In this document: positions 17,087-26,281 of the stretch, piece by piece
How positions within the stretch are numbered: position 1 is the first letter of the stretch
Layout of the letters: each line of letters starts with the position of its first letter
Origin: Paenibacillus tengchongensis
GTDB taxonomy: Bacteria > Bacillota > Bacilli > Paenibacillales > Paenibacillaceae
NCBI RefSeq assembly: GCF_008973665.1
Contig: NZ_WACP01000003.1
Location: 369,414 to 433,413, forward strand
Direction: 5' to 3'
DNA length: 64,000 bases
Made by a program: the position numbers and the translations under genes
Notes under the pieces: model-generated
What the model was told of the DNA's origin: nothing
The model's input: only the letters and a program-made list of their open reading frames with translations
Databases searched by the model: none

Positions 17087-17995
17087 ATGCAGCCGCTGCT
17101 GCCCATGTCGCCGATTCTGGTCCCGAAGCTTCCGCAGGGCGGAGAATGGCGCTACCAGCTGAAATGGGACGGCTTCCGGACCATATCGATGGTGCAAGAC
17201 GGCCGGGCAGCCTTGTGGTCGAAGCAAATGCTGCCCAAAACGGCCGTCTACCCCGAGCTGGCGGAGGCGCTGTCGCGGCTGCCCGGCAGCTTTGTGCTGG
17301 ACGGGGAAGCCGTTATTCTGGAGCCGACTTCCGGCCGTCCCAGCTTCCAGCTGATGCAGAAGCGCGACAAGCTGCAGGACCCGCAGCAGATTGCGCGGGC
17401 AGCCCGGCTGCAGCCGGTGCAGTATGTGCTCTTCGATCTACTCTATGAGGCCGGGCAGGATCTGCGCGGGCTGCCGTTTGCCGAGCGGAACCGCCGCCTG
17501 AATGAGCTGGCGCGGGAGTGGGGGCCGCCACTCTATCTGGCGGACACCTTCCAAGACGGCGAGGCCTTGTGGGACTGGGTGCTCCGCAACGGCTGGGAGG
17601 GTGTAATCGCCAAGCGCAGCACCAGCACTTACCGGGTAGGCAAGGAGCACGCCGACTGGTTCAAGCGCAAAGCTTCTTTTCATTATGAAGCCCAGATTGT
17701 AGCGGTGCTGTATAAAGAAGGGCGACTGTCCAGCCTGGCGATGGCCAGGGACGGGCGCTATTTCGGGCGCATCTCGTCGGGACTGAACGAGACCGCCAAA
17801 GCGCAGCTGGCGCAGCTCGACCAGAGCGGTGCCGCCCGGGATTATTTTCCGGCCGGAGCACCGGCAGGCCTGCGGGGCAGAGGCATCCGCTGGCTGAAGC
17901 AGCCGCTGGCCGCCCAGGTCACCGGGCGGGAGATCACCGAAGCCGGACTGCTGAGACAGCCGAAGCTTCAGGAGCTGGAGGGGATAAAGTTATGA
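17087..17995 (+). CDS. ATP-dependent DNA ligase of the LigD type (ligase domain only)
   Basis: 302 residues. The nucleotidyl-transferase motif I is YQLKWDGFR with adenylated Lys26, followed by motif III (FVLDGEAVILE) and motif IV/V (EGVIAKRSTSTYRVG and WFKRK), then an OB-fold C-terminal domain. Unlike B. subtilis LigD, where ligase and polymerase are fused, this gene ends and overlaps the polymerase gene by four bases (ATGA). It begins only three bases after ku stops, so all three are co-transcribed. Function: sealing of double-strand breaks aligned by Ku. Confidence 0.92.
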   Translation: MQPLLPMSPILVPKLPQGGEWRYQLKWDGFRTISMVQDGRAALWSKQMLPKTAVYPELAEALSRLPGSFVLDGEAVILEPTSGRPSFQLMQKRDKLQDPQQIARAARLQPVQYVLFDLLYEAGQDLRGLPFAERNRRLNELAREWGPPLYLADTFQDGEALWDWVLRNGWEGVIAKRSTSTYRVGKEHADWFKRKASFHYEAQIVAVLYKEGRLSSLAMARDGRYFGRISSGLNETAKAQLAQLDQSGAARDYFPAGAPAGLRGRGIRWLKQPLAAQVTGREITEAGLLRQPKLQELEGIKL

Positions 17996-18895
17996 GCGCG
18001 AACGAGCTGGAGGTTGAAGGCAACCGCATCGCCGTTACCCATCCGGACAAGATGCTCTGGCCGGAGCAGGGCATCCGCAAAGCGGATTATCTCGGCAAGC
18101 TGATCGCATTGTCGCCGTACCTGCTCCCCTATTGCAGGGACCGGTATTTGACGACCATCCGTTTTCCTGTCGGGGTAGGAGAGAAGCCCTTTTAACCAGA
18201 AGAATGCGCCGGAGCCTCTCCCCGGTTTCGTCGACACCGCCGATCATAACACCGTCCGGTATGTCCATCTCAATTCTCTTTCCACACTGCTGTGGCTGGG
18301 GAATCTCGATGCGCTGGAATTCCATCCGTCCTTTGAATATATCGGTGGAGAGGAGCCGGCGGAGTGGGTGCTGGATATTGATCCGAGCGAAGGCCGCGAA
18401 CGTCAGCTAATGGAGGCGGTCTCACTGATCGGCGAGGCGCTGGAGGGCATGGGAATCCATTCCGTGCCGAAAACATCGGGTGCAACAGGGGTGCAGATCA
18501 TTGTTCCGCTGAAGCCGGGTTACACTTTCCCGCAGCTGCGAAAGCTGGGTTCTTTTACAGGACACTATCTGAGCGGCAAATACCCTAAGCTCTTTACGGT
18601 AGAGCGCCGCCTCAAAGACCGGCAAGGCAGGATTTATATCGATTATGTCCAGCATGCGGTAGGCAAAAGCCTGTCCGCTCCGTATACACCGCGCGGACGC
18701 CCGGAAGCAACGGTCAGCACTCCGCTGACCTGGGAAGAAGTGCGGCAGGATGCCGACCCTAAGGCATTTCATCTGCTGAATATTGAGGAGCGTCTGCGGG
18801 AGCGGGGAGACCTGCTGGCCGCTGCGGCTCCGCAGAACCTGGATGACGTCCTGCAGTTTATCGGCAAACGGTCGGCACATCTGGGTCTGGATTAA
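17992..18895 (+). pseudogene. LigD-type NHEJ polymerase (primase) interrupted by a frameshift
   Basis: An ATG at 17992 opens an archaeo-eukaryotic primase-type polymerase: NRIAVTHPDKMLWPE and TTIRFPVGVGEKPF, then a stop TAA at 18193-18195. In the next frame the protein resumes exactly where expected with NQKNAPEPLPGFVDT and continues through the metal motif VLDIDPSE to LGLD at 18895. Intact relatives read KPFYQKNAPE; removing one A from TTTTAACC restores TTTTACC (Tyr) and the full frame of about 300 residues. So one extra base in a short homopolymer inactivates the gene, or is a sequencing error. Confidence 0.85.
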
Positions 18896-18934
18896 TGAAA
18901 TACTTATACTAACGATTAAGGGAGGATATCAACC

Positions 18935-19165
18935 ATGGAAGACAACCGCAAGAACAACGTTCATACGACACCGAATGCAGACGGAGGCTGGGACAATCAG
19001 CAGGGCGGCGAGACAATCAGCCATCATGATACCAAAGCAGAAGCTGAAGAACGCGCCAGAGAGGAAGCCAAAAAAGCCGAAACCGAGCTGAAAATCCATA
19101 ACAAGGACGGCAAAATCTCCGACTCGGTCAGCTACGGAAATGATCCTTATCCGCCGAAGGGCTGA
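18935..19165 (+). CDS. DUF2188 family protein
   Basis: 76 residues with the DUF2188 pattern: HTTPNADGGWDNQQGG, TISHHDTKAEAEERAREEAKK and LKIHNKDGKISDSVSYGNDP. These small soluble proteins are common and of unknown role. AAGGGAGG is 8 bases upstream. It follows the NHEJ genes by 39 bases on the same strand and may share their transcript. Confidence 0.8.
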   Translation: MEDNRKNNVHTTPNADGGWDNQQGGETISHHDTKAEAEERAREEAKKAETELKIHNKDGKISDSVSYGNDPYPPKG

Positions 19166-19316
19166 TCCGGGTTGCAGGAAACGAAATAAGCATCCATTCC
19201 CTGCGGCCGCACACTTGCCGGAATCCCTGTTATTTGTTTATATTAAGGAAGCGCCCAGGCTTGGACAAAGGGTATCGGACCAGGGCTGCTAAGCCTTTTG
19301 AACAGGGGGAATCCAT

Positions 19317-19694
19317 ATGATCAGGCAAATCGGACAAGTGATGCTGTACATGGAAGATCAGGATCAGGCCGTGCGGTTCTGGCGCGACAAGGTGGGGTTT
19401 GTGGTGGTAGAGGAAGTGGACCATGGCGACGGGCTGCGCTGGATTGAGATCGCCCCGCAAGCGGGAGCGCCAACTACATTTGTGTTGCAGAATAAGGCTT
19501 GGGTAGCCCGGCATGAACCGGAGCTGAATACGGGAACACCTTCAATTATGCTGTACTCGGACGATGTGGAGGGGTTATACCGCAGCTTTCAGGAAAAAGG
19601 CATCACCGTCGGGGAAATGGTGGAGATGGGCGGGGGCAAGGTCTTTAACTTTGCCGATGACGAGAACAACTATTTTGCAGTCATGCAGCATTAA
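19317..19694 (+). CDS. VOC (glyoxalase/bleomycin-resistance) superfamily protein
   Basis: 125 residues with two beta-alpha-beta-beta-beta modules: IGQVMLYMEDQDQAVRFWRDKVGF and PSIMLYSDDVEGLYRSFQEKGI, ending NFADDENNYFAVMQ. The closing Glu of many metal-binding members is absent at FNFADDENNY where Asp/Glu residues cluster, so metal use cannot be judged. Substrate unknown. AGGGGGAA precedes the ATG. A strong terminator follows directly. Confidence 0.85.
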   Translation: MIRQIGQVMLYMEDQDQAVRFWRDKVGFVVVEEVDHGDGLRWIEIAPQAGAPTTFVLQNKAWVARHEPELNTGTPSIMLYSDDVEGLYRSFQEKGITVGEMVEMGGGKVFNFADDENNYFAVMQH

Positions 19695-19711
19695 ACGTAA
19701 TGAATTAAATC

Positions 19712-19745
19712 AAGGCACCTCCATCGCGCATGGAGGTGCCTTTAG
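19712..19745 (+). terminator. Terminator of the VOC gene
   Basis: AAGGCACCTCCA (19712-19723) and TGGAGGTGCCTTT (19731-19743) form a 12-base-pair stem with a 7-base loop, followed by a short T run. Confidence 0.85.
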
Positions 19746-19847
19746 GTTTAGAACACTTTTATGGAGCGCTGTCTGCCCGTTTTCATCTGGCTTTCAGGTA
19801 GGCTGTTTATAATACAACCATCCTATCAGCTGCAAAGGAGTCGTTTC

Positions 19848-21422
19848 ATGACCAAAAGATTTCAACAGTCCCTGTACCTCCTGCTGGCCCTGTTCATGGC
19901 GCTATTCATCGTGTCCGCGTTCTGGGTCCGGGCCAAATACATTTATTCCGTATATGGCGATACACCTGTGCTGGAGCGTCAGCAGACCGGTCTGCTGCTA
20001 TTGTGGGCAATCATCGCTATGGCTGCCAGCTGCGGGCTGTACCGTCTGGGCAGGATGCTGGCAAAGTTCAGCCCCAAGATCATCATCCCGGTTATCCTGC
20101 TTAGTTCGCTGGCGGTTCAGATTGCCGTTATATTTGCTTTTCCGCGTCTGCCTACCGATGATTCCCAAACGGTGCTTAACCTGGCGCTGGATATGCTCTA
20201 CCGGAATGATTATTCCTCCTTCCAGACAGGAGGGTATCTGCATATGTTTCCGTTCAATTTCTCGACGGTGCTGTATTTGAAGACACTGCTGCAGATTTTT
20301 CCGGACAACTATGTGGTTCTGAAACTATTCAATATGCTCTTTATGCTTGTGACTACGCTCATAATCTACTTGCTTTACGGGGAAATAAGCGGCAAGACGG
20401 GGGAGCGGAATTACGGTGTGCTGCTGCTCGCGGCGTTTTACGTCCCCGCTGTCCTGATGAGCAATTTTATTTATAATGACATCATTGCCACCGCCTGTCT
20501 GACTTCGGCGCTTTATTTCGCCGTCAGGTTCATGAACCGGCCGTCGCTGAAATTCATTCTGGCAAGTGCCGTCCTTCTTGCGCTGGGCAACGCCTTCCGC
20601 AGTATCGGAGCCATCTTCCTGATTGCGATCGTTCTCTGCCTGCTGCTGAGACTGCATTCCACCGGTTTAAAGAAGACATTGATTGCACTCGGCATTATCT
20701 CGATACTCTTCAATGTTCCCGGCTGGACACAGAATGCCGTGCTGCAGGCAACCGGTGCCGTGGACGAATCGGTCAACGCCAATTCTGCACCGGTATATAT
20801 GTGGCTGAATATGGGTGTCAACCAGGAGACCTTCGGATTCTGGGATAACCGGGCGAGCTATAATATTTATCAGCGGGAAGCTGGCTACAACAAAGAAGTC
20901 AGCGCTGAATTGTTCAAAGATAATATCCGCAGCACGCTCACGGAGACGGGCGGGGCCGAACTGGTGAGAAACTATTATAAAAAGCTCATCTGGACCTGGA
21001 CGGAAGGGACTTACCAGATGGAGCGCTATGGAATCGGCAACGACGGTTCAGCCGGCTCGGGCCGGGGCGCCGGCATGCTGTTGGACCGTTACAGCTATAC
21101 CACCTACGCAACAGATGCCTTCGCTGGAGGTTCGCTCTATAGAACAGGCTTGATCTGGTTCGCCTATACCTTGAATCTGCTGATGTACGCCGGCGTTCTG
21201 TTCCGGTTGATCAGCAGCCTGAGGGCCGGCAGAACTGCCGAAATCCCGTTGGTGCTGGTGATCCTTGGCTTCGTGGCCTTCTATCTTCTCTGGGAGATTA
21301 AATCGCGTTATCTGTTCCCGGTTTATCCGCTGCTGATTGTGCTATCCTGTATGGGCTTCAAAGACTTGTACCACTACATGATTCCACGTATGATGAGGGG
21401 GACCCAGCATGCGCATTCGTAA
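19848..21422 (+). CDS. GT39/ArnT-like integral membrane glycosyltransferase
   Basis: 524 residues with about 11-12 hydrophobic helices. An extracytoplasmic loop after the second or third helix holds FPRLPTDDSQTVLNLALDM, resembling the acidic catalytic loop of polyprenyl-phosphate-sugar-dependent (PMT/GT-C) transferases, and a large soluble loop lies before the last helices. Such enzymes move sugars from lipid carriers to surface polymers or proteins. The ATG at 19848 follows AAAGGAG by 8 bases; the longer upstream frame begins within the promoter area (TATAAT at about 19807). It overlaps the next small gene by 14 bases. Confidence 0.75.
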   Translation: MTKRFQQSLYLLLALFMALFIVSAFWVRAKYIYSVYGDTPVLERQQTGLLLLWAIIAMAASCGLYRLGRMLAKFSPKIIIPVILLSSLAVQIAVIFAFPRLPTDDSQTVLNLALDMLYRNDYSSFQTGGYLHMFPFNFSTVLYLKTLLQIFPDNYVVLKLFNMLFMLVTTLIIYLLYGEISGKTGERNYGVLLLAAFYVPAVLMSNFIYNDIIATACLTSALYFAVRFMNRPSLKFILASAVLLALGNAFRSIGAIFLIAIVLCLLLRLHSTGLKKTLIALGIISILFNVPGWTQNAVLQATGAVDESVNANSAPVYMWLNMGVNQETFGFWDNRASYNIYQREAGYNKEVSAELFKDNIRSTLTETGGAELVRNYYKKLIWTWTEGTYQMERYGIGNDGSAGSGRGAGMLLDRYSYTTYATDAFAGGSLYRTGLIWFAYTLNLLMYAGVLFRLISSLRAGRTAEIPLVLVILGFVAFYLLWEIKSRYLFPVYPLLIVLSCMGFKDLYHYMIPRMMRGTQHAHS

Positions 21423-21663
21423 GCCGCTTCGGCTAATCATGACGGCGCTGCTCGCTTCGGCGCTCTTAACGTCCTGTGAGGCCATCACCGCCCAGCATAT
21501 TGACAGCTCCGGATCAGGGTCGCAGTACGGCAGCCAGCCGGGCATTGGCGGAGGCCGCGTTCGCGGAGGAGCCGGCCAGGGCATGGACGGAGCATGGCAA
21601 GGAAACGGCAGCAGACCGGAATTCGGCGGCCGGCAGGGAGCAGGCAGCACGCCGGATAACTGA
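21409..21663 (+). CDS. Gly-rich small lipoprotein translationally coupled to the GT39-like gene
   Basis: 84 residues. The N-terminus has a lipoprotein signal with LTSC (Cys23), then a low-complexity tail rich in Gly, Ser, Gln and Arg (for example GIGGGRVRGGAGQGMDG). It starts inside the last 14 bases of the membrane glycosyltransferase gene, so the two are likely made together; the Ser-rich tail could be a glycosylation target, which is speculation. I recognise no family. Composition and codon use look like the neighbours. Confidence 0.6.
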   Translation: MRIRKPLRLIMTALLASALLTSCEAITAQHIDSSGSGSQYGSQPGIGGGRVRGGAGQGMDGAWQGNGSRPEFGGRQGAGSTPDN

Positions 21664-21677
21664 TGAGGAGGTTTTCT

Positions 21678-22148
21678 GTGGAAAGAGGAAATGCAGTTCT
21701 GTTTGAGCAGTTGACTGCGTATCGCAGCGAGCTGCTTGGCGTTGTGGCGGATATTTCGGATGCTGAGGCGGAGATTATACCTTCCGGTTTTAACAACAAT
21801 ATCCGCTGGAATCTGGGGCATCTGTACACCGATCAGTTTCTTTGGCTGCAGGCGCTGACCGGAGAGCGGCAGCCCATCCCCCCGGAGTATATGAAGTGGT
21901 TCGGGTATGGCACGAATCCGGCAGATTTTGCGGAGCTTACCCCCTCGATGGCTGAGCTTAAGACCCTGCTCCGGCAGCAGCCGCCGGCTATCCGACAAAT
22001 GTATGGTGAACGGATGGAGGAGGTGTTCCCTGAAACGGAAATGGGGATGTTCACGGTCAGCCAGGTGCTGGTCAGAACGATTTTTCATGAGGGGCTGCAT
22101 CTCAGCGCCATTCTGGCCATAAAGCGGCACCTAAGAATTTTGCAATAA
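21678..22148 (+). CDS. DinB family protein
   Basis: About 156 residues of the DinB/YfiT four-helix fold. Metal-binding histidines are seen in NIRWNLGHLYTDQF and in the C-terminal RTIFHEGLHLSAI motif. Members are often thiol (bacillithiol)-dependent transferases. The GTG at 21678 has GAGGAGG 6 bases upstream; an ATG at 21663 overlaps that site and the previous stop and is less likely. Confidence 0.85.
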   Translation: MERGNAVLFEQLTAYRSELLGVVADISDAEAEIIPSGFNNNIRWNLGHLYTDQFLWLQALTGERQPIPPEYMKWFGYGTNPADFAELTPSMAELKTLLRQQPPAIRQMYGERMEEVFPETEMGMFTVSQVLVRTIFHEGLHLSAILAIKRHLRILQ

Positions 22149-22193
22149 AAGAGCAGCGGCACCCTCCTCTAGGGAAGGGCCGCTGCTCTTTTT
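22147..22193. terminator. Bidirectional terminator between DinB and CGTase genes
   Basis: AAAAGAGCAGCGGC (22147-22160) pairs with GCCGCTGCTCTTTT (22179-22192) over 14 base pairs, with A and T tracts on either side. It serves convergent genes. Confidence 0.9.
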
Positions 22194-22204
22194 ACATAAT
22201 TGCC

Positions 22205-24349
22205 CTAGTTCTGCCAGTCAACCGTTACCGAGCCTACGCCGCTGGAAGGGGCGGTGTACGTATGGTTGTTGCCGCCCTCCCAGGTCACGCTGCTGCCGTT
22301 CACCTTCAGGAACTTGAACTGCAGGGAAGCGCCCGCCGGAACGCTGACATCGAAATACCAGGTCGGATAAGCAGCTTCCACCACATTATACAGCGGGCCT
22401 AAGGCCGAAGCAGGCGTCCAGGAGCCAAGCTCGGCGACGTTGCCGGTCAGATAGACATTGGTGCCGAGTGCCGTAGTGGCATTGTTCACTTTAAAGCGTA
22501 CCGTAACCTGCTCCGCAGTCAGCACCTTAAAGTTACTGAAGCTGTTGCTGGTGACATTGGCCGCTGTCTTGACAGAGACGGCCGTGTTGCCGGCTGCAAC
22601 AGACGGGATCTTCACCTTGATCTGGCTGTCCTCCCAGCTCACAATATTCGAGCCGGAGACCGCCGTCGTGCCGAAATATACGGTTCCCGCACCGGTGCCG
22701 AAGCCGCGCCCGTCAATGGTAACGGTGTTGCCCGGCTTGCCCATCGTCGGCCCGACATTGGCAAGCGTAGGGGTTGTCTCTGCTGCGGTATACTGCCAGA
22801 CCGCCGTTCCCCCGGCGGCCAGGGTGAAATTCGTTACCGCTCCGGTAGAGCTTGCGGTAATGGAATTGCCGCCCAGCAGGCCGCCGAGCACATCCGTATA
22901 GGTTCCGGCTGGAAGCGAAGAGAGCAGGCCGGTAATCGGATAGGACAGCGATGGGTTACGGTTAATGGCGACGAGAGCGACATTTTTGCCGAATTTGCGT
23001 TCAAAGATGAACACATCATCGTTCACCCAGCGCTGTGTCGTCGAGCCGTAAGCGATGGCCGGATTAGATTTACGCAGCGGTGCCAGCGCCTGGATCAGCT
23101 TATAAGCATTGGTATTGGTATTAAAGCCTGTCATCATCGCCCGGTTGTTCGGATCGCCGACGCCGGTCATATACTGCTCGGTACCGTAATAGATTGCAGG
23201 TACGCCACGTGAGGTCAGGGTAAGCGCCAAAGCTTGCTCTGTCGGGCGCGTGCTGGCCCCGGCCACCTGGAACCGGTCCATATCGTGGTTATCGATGAAG
23301 GTGACCATGTTATTGAGGTAGTTATAGCTGGATGCTGTAGAGGACAGGATGGTGTTGAGGTCGACCATGGTTTCGGTCTTGTCTTTGAACACTTCGCGGA
23401 CTTCCTGCGCATAAGCGAAGTCCAGCAGGTGCATCCCGCTGTTGTTGGCGAACTTGATATTCTCGCTGCTGATCTCATCAACTCCGAGAAACCACTCCCC
23501 AAATGTAAAGACCGGATTGGCACTGCTGTAAATAGAGGACACGTAGCTCTTCTGCCAGCCTTCAGGCATATGCTTCACCGCGTCGAACCGGATGCCGTCC
23601 ACGCCCATGTTAAGCCACAGCTGAATGGCTTCTTTGAAGTAGGTGTCAATGGCGGTGTTGTTTTGGTTGATATCCGCAAGGTCGTAGAGGTTACGGTAAA
23701 TACCGTCTTCAATCGTGGAGAAATCCGTGCCGCCGTTATGGTGGAACAGATTGTTCGGATCACTGCCGTACTTGGCGAGCAGAGTGCCGTTGTTGTATAG
23801 CGCACCGTTCTCGGCAAAGCTGGCATCCGTGGAGGAAGCCGGGCTGGTATGATTGGGTGCAAAATCAATGATAACTTTAATGTTGTTGGCATGTGCCGTT
23901 GTGATCAGGTTCTGGAAGTCGCTGAAGCTGCCGAAAGCGGCGTTCGTCTTCTTGAAGTCGCGAGCCCAGTAGCCGTGGTAGGCGGCGTTATTCACACCCG
24001 AATAGTTAATGACCGAGGTGATATTCTCCACCGGCTGGGAAATCCAGATGGCCGTAACCCCCATACCGGTTAAATAGCCGTCATTGATTTTGTTGATAAT
24101 GCCCTGCCAGTCTCCGCCAAAATACAGCTTCAGATTCGATTTGTTCGCGCTGAAGGCGGCGCCGGCCGGGTTGTTGGCGGTATTGCCGTCGACAAAGCGG
24201 TCGGTGACAATCTGATAAATTACATCGGTGCTGTAATTCAGTTTGTTGCTTACACTGGTATCCGGGGCTGCCGAGGCGGGCATGGCCATGCCGAGCACCA
24301 GACTGAACGAAAGAGCTGTGGTGGTAAGTAGTTTACTGTAAGGTCTCAT
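22205..24349 (-). CDS. cgt: Cyclodextrin glucanotransferase (GH13), secreted
   Basis: 714 residues from the ATG at 24349, which follows AAAGGAGAAGCCTC. Signal peptide ends at ASA (about 27). GH13 barrel with [10 protein letters not shown] (Asp256 nucleophile), FTFGEWFLG (Glu285) and [10 protein letters not shown] (Asp356). Domain order is A/B, C, IPT/TIG domain E (about [15 protein letters not shown]) and a C-terminal CBM20 starch-binding domain (from [12 protein letters not shown] to TVDWQN). The central aromatic residue that favours cyclization is present as Tyr218 in [15 protein letters not shown], which argues for CGTase rather than maltogenic amylase. It converts starch to cyclodextrins outside the cell. 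The longer upstream frame is not needed. Confidence 0.93.
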   Translation of the reverse strand: MRPYSKLLTTTALSFSLVLGMAMPASAAPDTSVSNKLNYSTDVIYQIVTDRFVDGNTANNPAGAAFSANKSNLKLYFGGDWQGIINKINDGYLTGMGVTAIWISQPVENITSVINYSGVNNAAYHGYWARDFKKTNAAFGSFSDFQNLITTAHANNIKVIIDFAPNHTSPASSTDASFAENGALYNNGTLLAKYGSDPNNLFHHNGGTDFSTIEDGIYRNLYDLADINQNNTAIDTYFKEAIQLWLNMGVDGIRFDAVKHMPEGWQKSYVSSIYSSANPVFTFGEWFLGVDEISSENIKFANNSGMHLLDFAYAQEVREVFKDKTETMVDLNTILSSTASSYNYLNNMVTFIDNHDMDRFQVAGASTRPTEQALALTLTSRGVPAIYYGTEQYMTGVGDPNNRAMMTGFNTNTNAYKLIQALAPLRKSNPAIAYGSTTQRWVNDDVFIFERKFGKNVALVAINRNPSLSYPITGLLSSLPAGTYTDVLGGLLGGNSITASSTGAVTNFTLAAGGTAVWQYTAAETTPTLANVGPTMGKPGNTVTIDGRGFGTGAGTVYFGTTAVSGSNIVSWEDSQIKVKIPSVAAGNTAVSVKTAANVTSNSFSNFKVLTAEQVTVRFKVNNATTALGTNVYLTGNVAELGSWTPASALGPLYNVVEAAYPTWYFDVSVPAGASLQFKFLKVNGSSVTWEGGNNHTYTAPSSGVGSVTVDWQN

Positions 24350-24454
24350 GAGGCTTCTCCTTTCAAAATATACTGCAATCATTGCTCCGTTGCTGTCTTG
24401 CCCGGCCGTAAGCGGCTGCGCAACCGCCTGGTCGTCCGGGCAATCAGATCTTAG

Positions 24455-24528
24455 GCAAAACGTTTGCACAAAAGGGAATGAGAAACCGGTTTCTTCACCA
24501 AAATACCACTCTGACATCTGAGAGTCAA
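24455..24528 (-). promoter_or_regulatory. CGTase promoter with two LacI-type palindromes
   Basis: On the minus strand: TTGACT (24523-24528), 17 bases, TATTTT (24500-24505). AGAAACCGGTTTCT (24481-24494), a perfect 14-base palindrome with the central CG typical of LacI/GalR operators, covers the expected transcription start. A second, GCAAAACGTTTGC (24455-24467), lies 14 bases further into the leader and resembles cre or a MalR-type site. Together they suggest maltose-type induction and catabolite repression. The leader to the ATG is about 140 bases. Confidence 0.6.
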
Positions 24529-24658
24529 TATATAAAATGGTATAAAATAGATTTTATGATAGAAAAAAGGTTATTACCTCGCGTACTTCTCAAGCATTGT
24601 ATAACGAACAAATGTTTGCTAAGATAAAGGAATAATATGGTTGTTGGAGAGTGATCCA

Positions 24659-25168
24659 GTGGACATTGCTTCAGAATTATTGGAGAGTTTACTCGTGAAA
24701 TTCCGCTCCGAACGGAAATGGACGCTGCAGGCGCTGGCACAATTAAGCGGCGAAGATATCGTATGGGCAGCCAATGTTGACTGCAACAGCATAGCGAATC
24801 TGGTTGCACATATCCGAGGAGCGGTACATTCACGGATTGAGACCGTCATGTTTCAAGTTCCCGACACAAGAGACCGGGACAAGGAATTTGAACGCGGACT
24901 GATGATGACGAAAGAAGAGGCAATGCGCCTGACCGCTGAAGCTTTCGATATTATGATCCAGTATCTCGAATCCCTCGGATCAGATCCGGAATTGTGGCTG
25001 TCGAAGCCCTATCTTAATTTGCCGCCGCTGACCTACAGCCAGGTGGTTAATGAAGCCACTGCATTAAATATGGTCATGGCCATGTTCAGGGAAATGCACT
25101 ATCACACCGGACAGATCATCCACATTGCCAAAGAGCGTGTCGGGGCATTGGTGTGGAATTATGACTGA
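24659..25168 (+). CDS. DinB superfamily protein (DUF1572-like)
   Basis: 169 residues. Four-helix DinB-type pattern: opening KFRSERKWTLQALAQLSGEDIVW, central NSIANLVAHIRGAVHSRI and C-terminal MFREMHYHTGQIIHIAKE with candidate metal histidines. The GTG at 24659 was chosen with GGAG nine bases upstream; a TTG at 24641 in the same frame is an alternative with AAAGGA. Role unknown; possibly a bacillithiol-linked transferase. Confidence 0.75.
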   Translation: MDIASELLESLLVKFRSERKWTLQALAQLSGEDIVWAANVDCNSIANLVAHIRGAVHSRIETVMFQVPDTRDRDKEFERGLMMTKEEAMRLTAEAFDIMIQYLESLGSDPELWLSKPYLNLPPLTYSQVVNEATALNMVMAMFREMHYHTGQIIHIAKERVGALVWNYD

Positions 25169-25280
25169 TATACATGGAAGGAGGACAGGAATGATCCCTC
25201 CGGAATGTGTGACAGCGAAGTATATTCCAAATTAGCTCTTCTTGCTGGTTATATCATGATCACGATACGGAGGACTGTAC

Positions 25281-26216
25281 ATGAAAGCGGAGATACTGGA
25301 CAAAGCCTTGCTGTCACTTTGCATTAAGCCTGCTGACTGCAAGCTGATCGGAGGCTACAGCGGCAATGTATTTGAAATTGACGGTGAGGCCGGTTCCATC
25401 CTCAAGATTATAGACAAGACAGCAGCAAGCGAAGCGGGCTTGCTCGCGGAGGTGGAATGGCAGCATTTTTTGCATGGTCAGGGGGTTAAGGTTGCCAGGC
25501 CACTGCGCATCAGCGGGAATGATTTTATCAGGCACATTGACAGTAACTATTGCTGCGTAATGTACGAGAAGATAAACGGGCGAACGGTAAGCCCTTCGGA
25601 TCAGAGCGTCTGGAACTCAGATCTGTTCATGCATTGGGGAGAAGCGATGGGGCAAATCCATGCGGCTGCGGCCCGGTATGGGATACGTGACGGCTTGCTT
25701 CAATGGAATGAGAATAAGGTGCTGCGTCAGCTGGACTCCGTGCAATGGAACCCGGGAATCCGCAGGAGATGGGACCATTACCTACAGGAACTTAACGAGC
25801 TTCCGCGGCGAGAGGGATGGTATGGGCTAATTCACGGTGATCTTCACTCCGGAAATTTGCTAGTGCATGAACAATCCCTGTATATTCTGGATTTTGGCGA
25901 CTGCGAGTATCATTGGTTTGCTTATGATATTGCTACTGCTGTTTATCATGCAGTTCAGACCGCCGTGCCCGGAGCCAGAACGTCTTTAGCTTCTGAGTTC
26001 TGTAACGCATTCATAAAAGGGTACTTGCTGAGGAATCCCAATGCCCCATCCTTACAGGAGATCAGGTATTTCATTGAATACAGACATTTGTTCTCATTTA
26101 CATATCATTGGTTATACGCCGATAAAAGCAGCTTAACACCGGGCCAATTGCAATACTTGCAGCAAATGGAACAATCACTGGCAGACGGCACGCCATTTCT
26201 GGATAACTTCGGCTGA
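25281..26216 (+). CDS. APH/ChoK family phosphotransferase
   Basis: 311 residues of the aminoglycoside phosphotransferase / choline kinase fold. The ATP-binding N-lobe holds GGYSGNVFEI and an ILKI lysine; the catalytic loop is LIHGDLHSGNLL and the metal-binding motif is ILDFGDC. Substrate cannot be assigned; chromosomal members in Bacillales act on sugars, amino-alcohols or antibiotics. The neighbouring DinB-type gene ends 112 bases upstream on the same strand; the gap shows an extra AAGGAGGAC with an ATG that opens no long frame. Confidence 0.85.
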   Translation: MKAEILDKALLSLCIKPADCKLIGGYSGNVFEIDGEAGSILKIIDKTAASEAGLLAEVEWQHFLHGQGVKVARPLRISGNDFIRHIDSNYCCVMYEKINGRTVSPSDQSVWNSDLFMHWGEAMGQIHAAAARYGIRDGLLQWNENKVLRQLDSVQWNPGIRRRWDHYLQELNELPRREGWYGLIHGDLHSGNLLVHEQSLYILDFGDCEYHWFAYDIATAVYHAVQTAVPGARTSLASEFCNAFIKGYLLRNPNAPSLQEIRYFIEYRHLFSFTYHWLYADKSSLTPGQLQYLQQMEQSLADGTPFLDNFG

Positions 26217-26227
26217 GCATACAAAGA

Positions 26228-26276
26228 AGCAGCGCAGCATTTCTCCGGCAACCGGTAAAATGCGACGCTGCTCTTT
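26228..26276. terminator. Terminator between kinase and hmp genes
   Basis: AGCAGCGCAGCATTT (26228-26242) pairs with AAATGCGACGCTGCT (26258-26272) with one bulge, followed by CTTTCT. It sits between convergent genes. Confidence 0.7.
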
Positions 26277-26281
26277 CTGCA

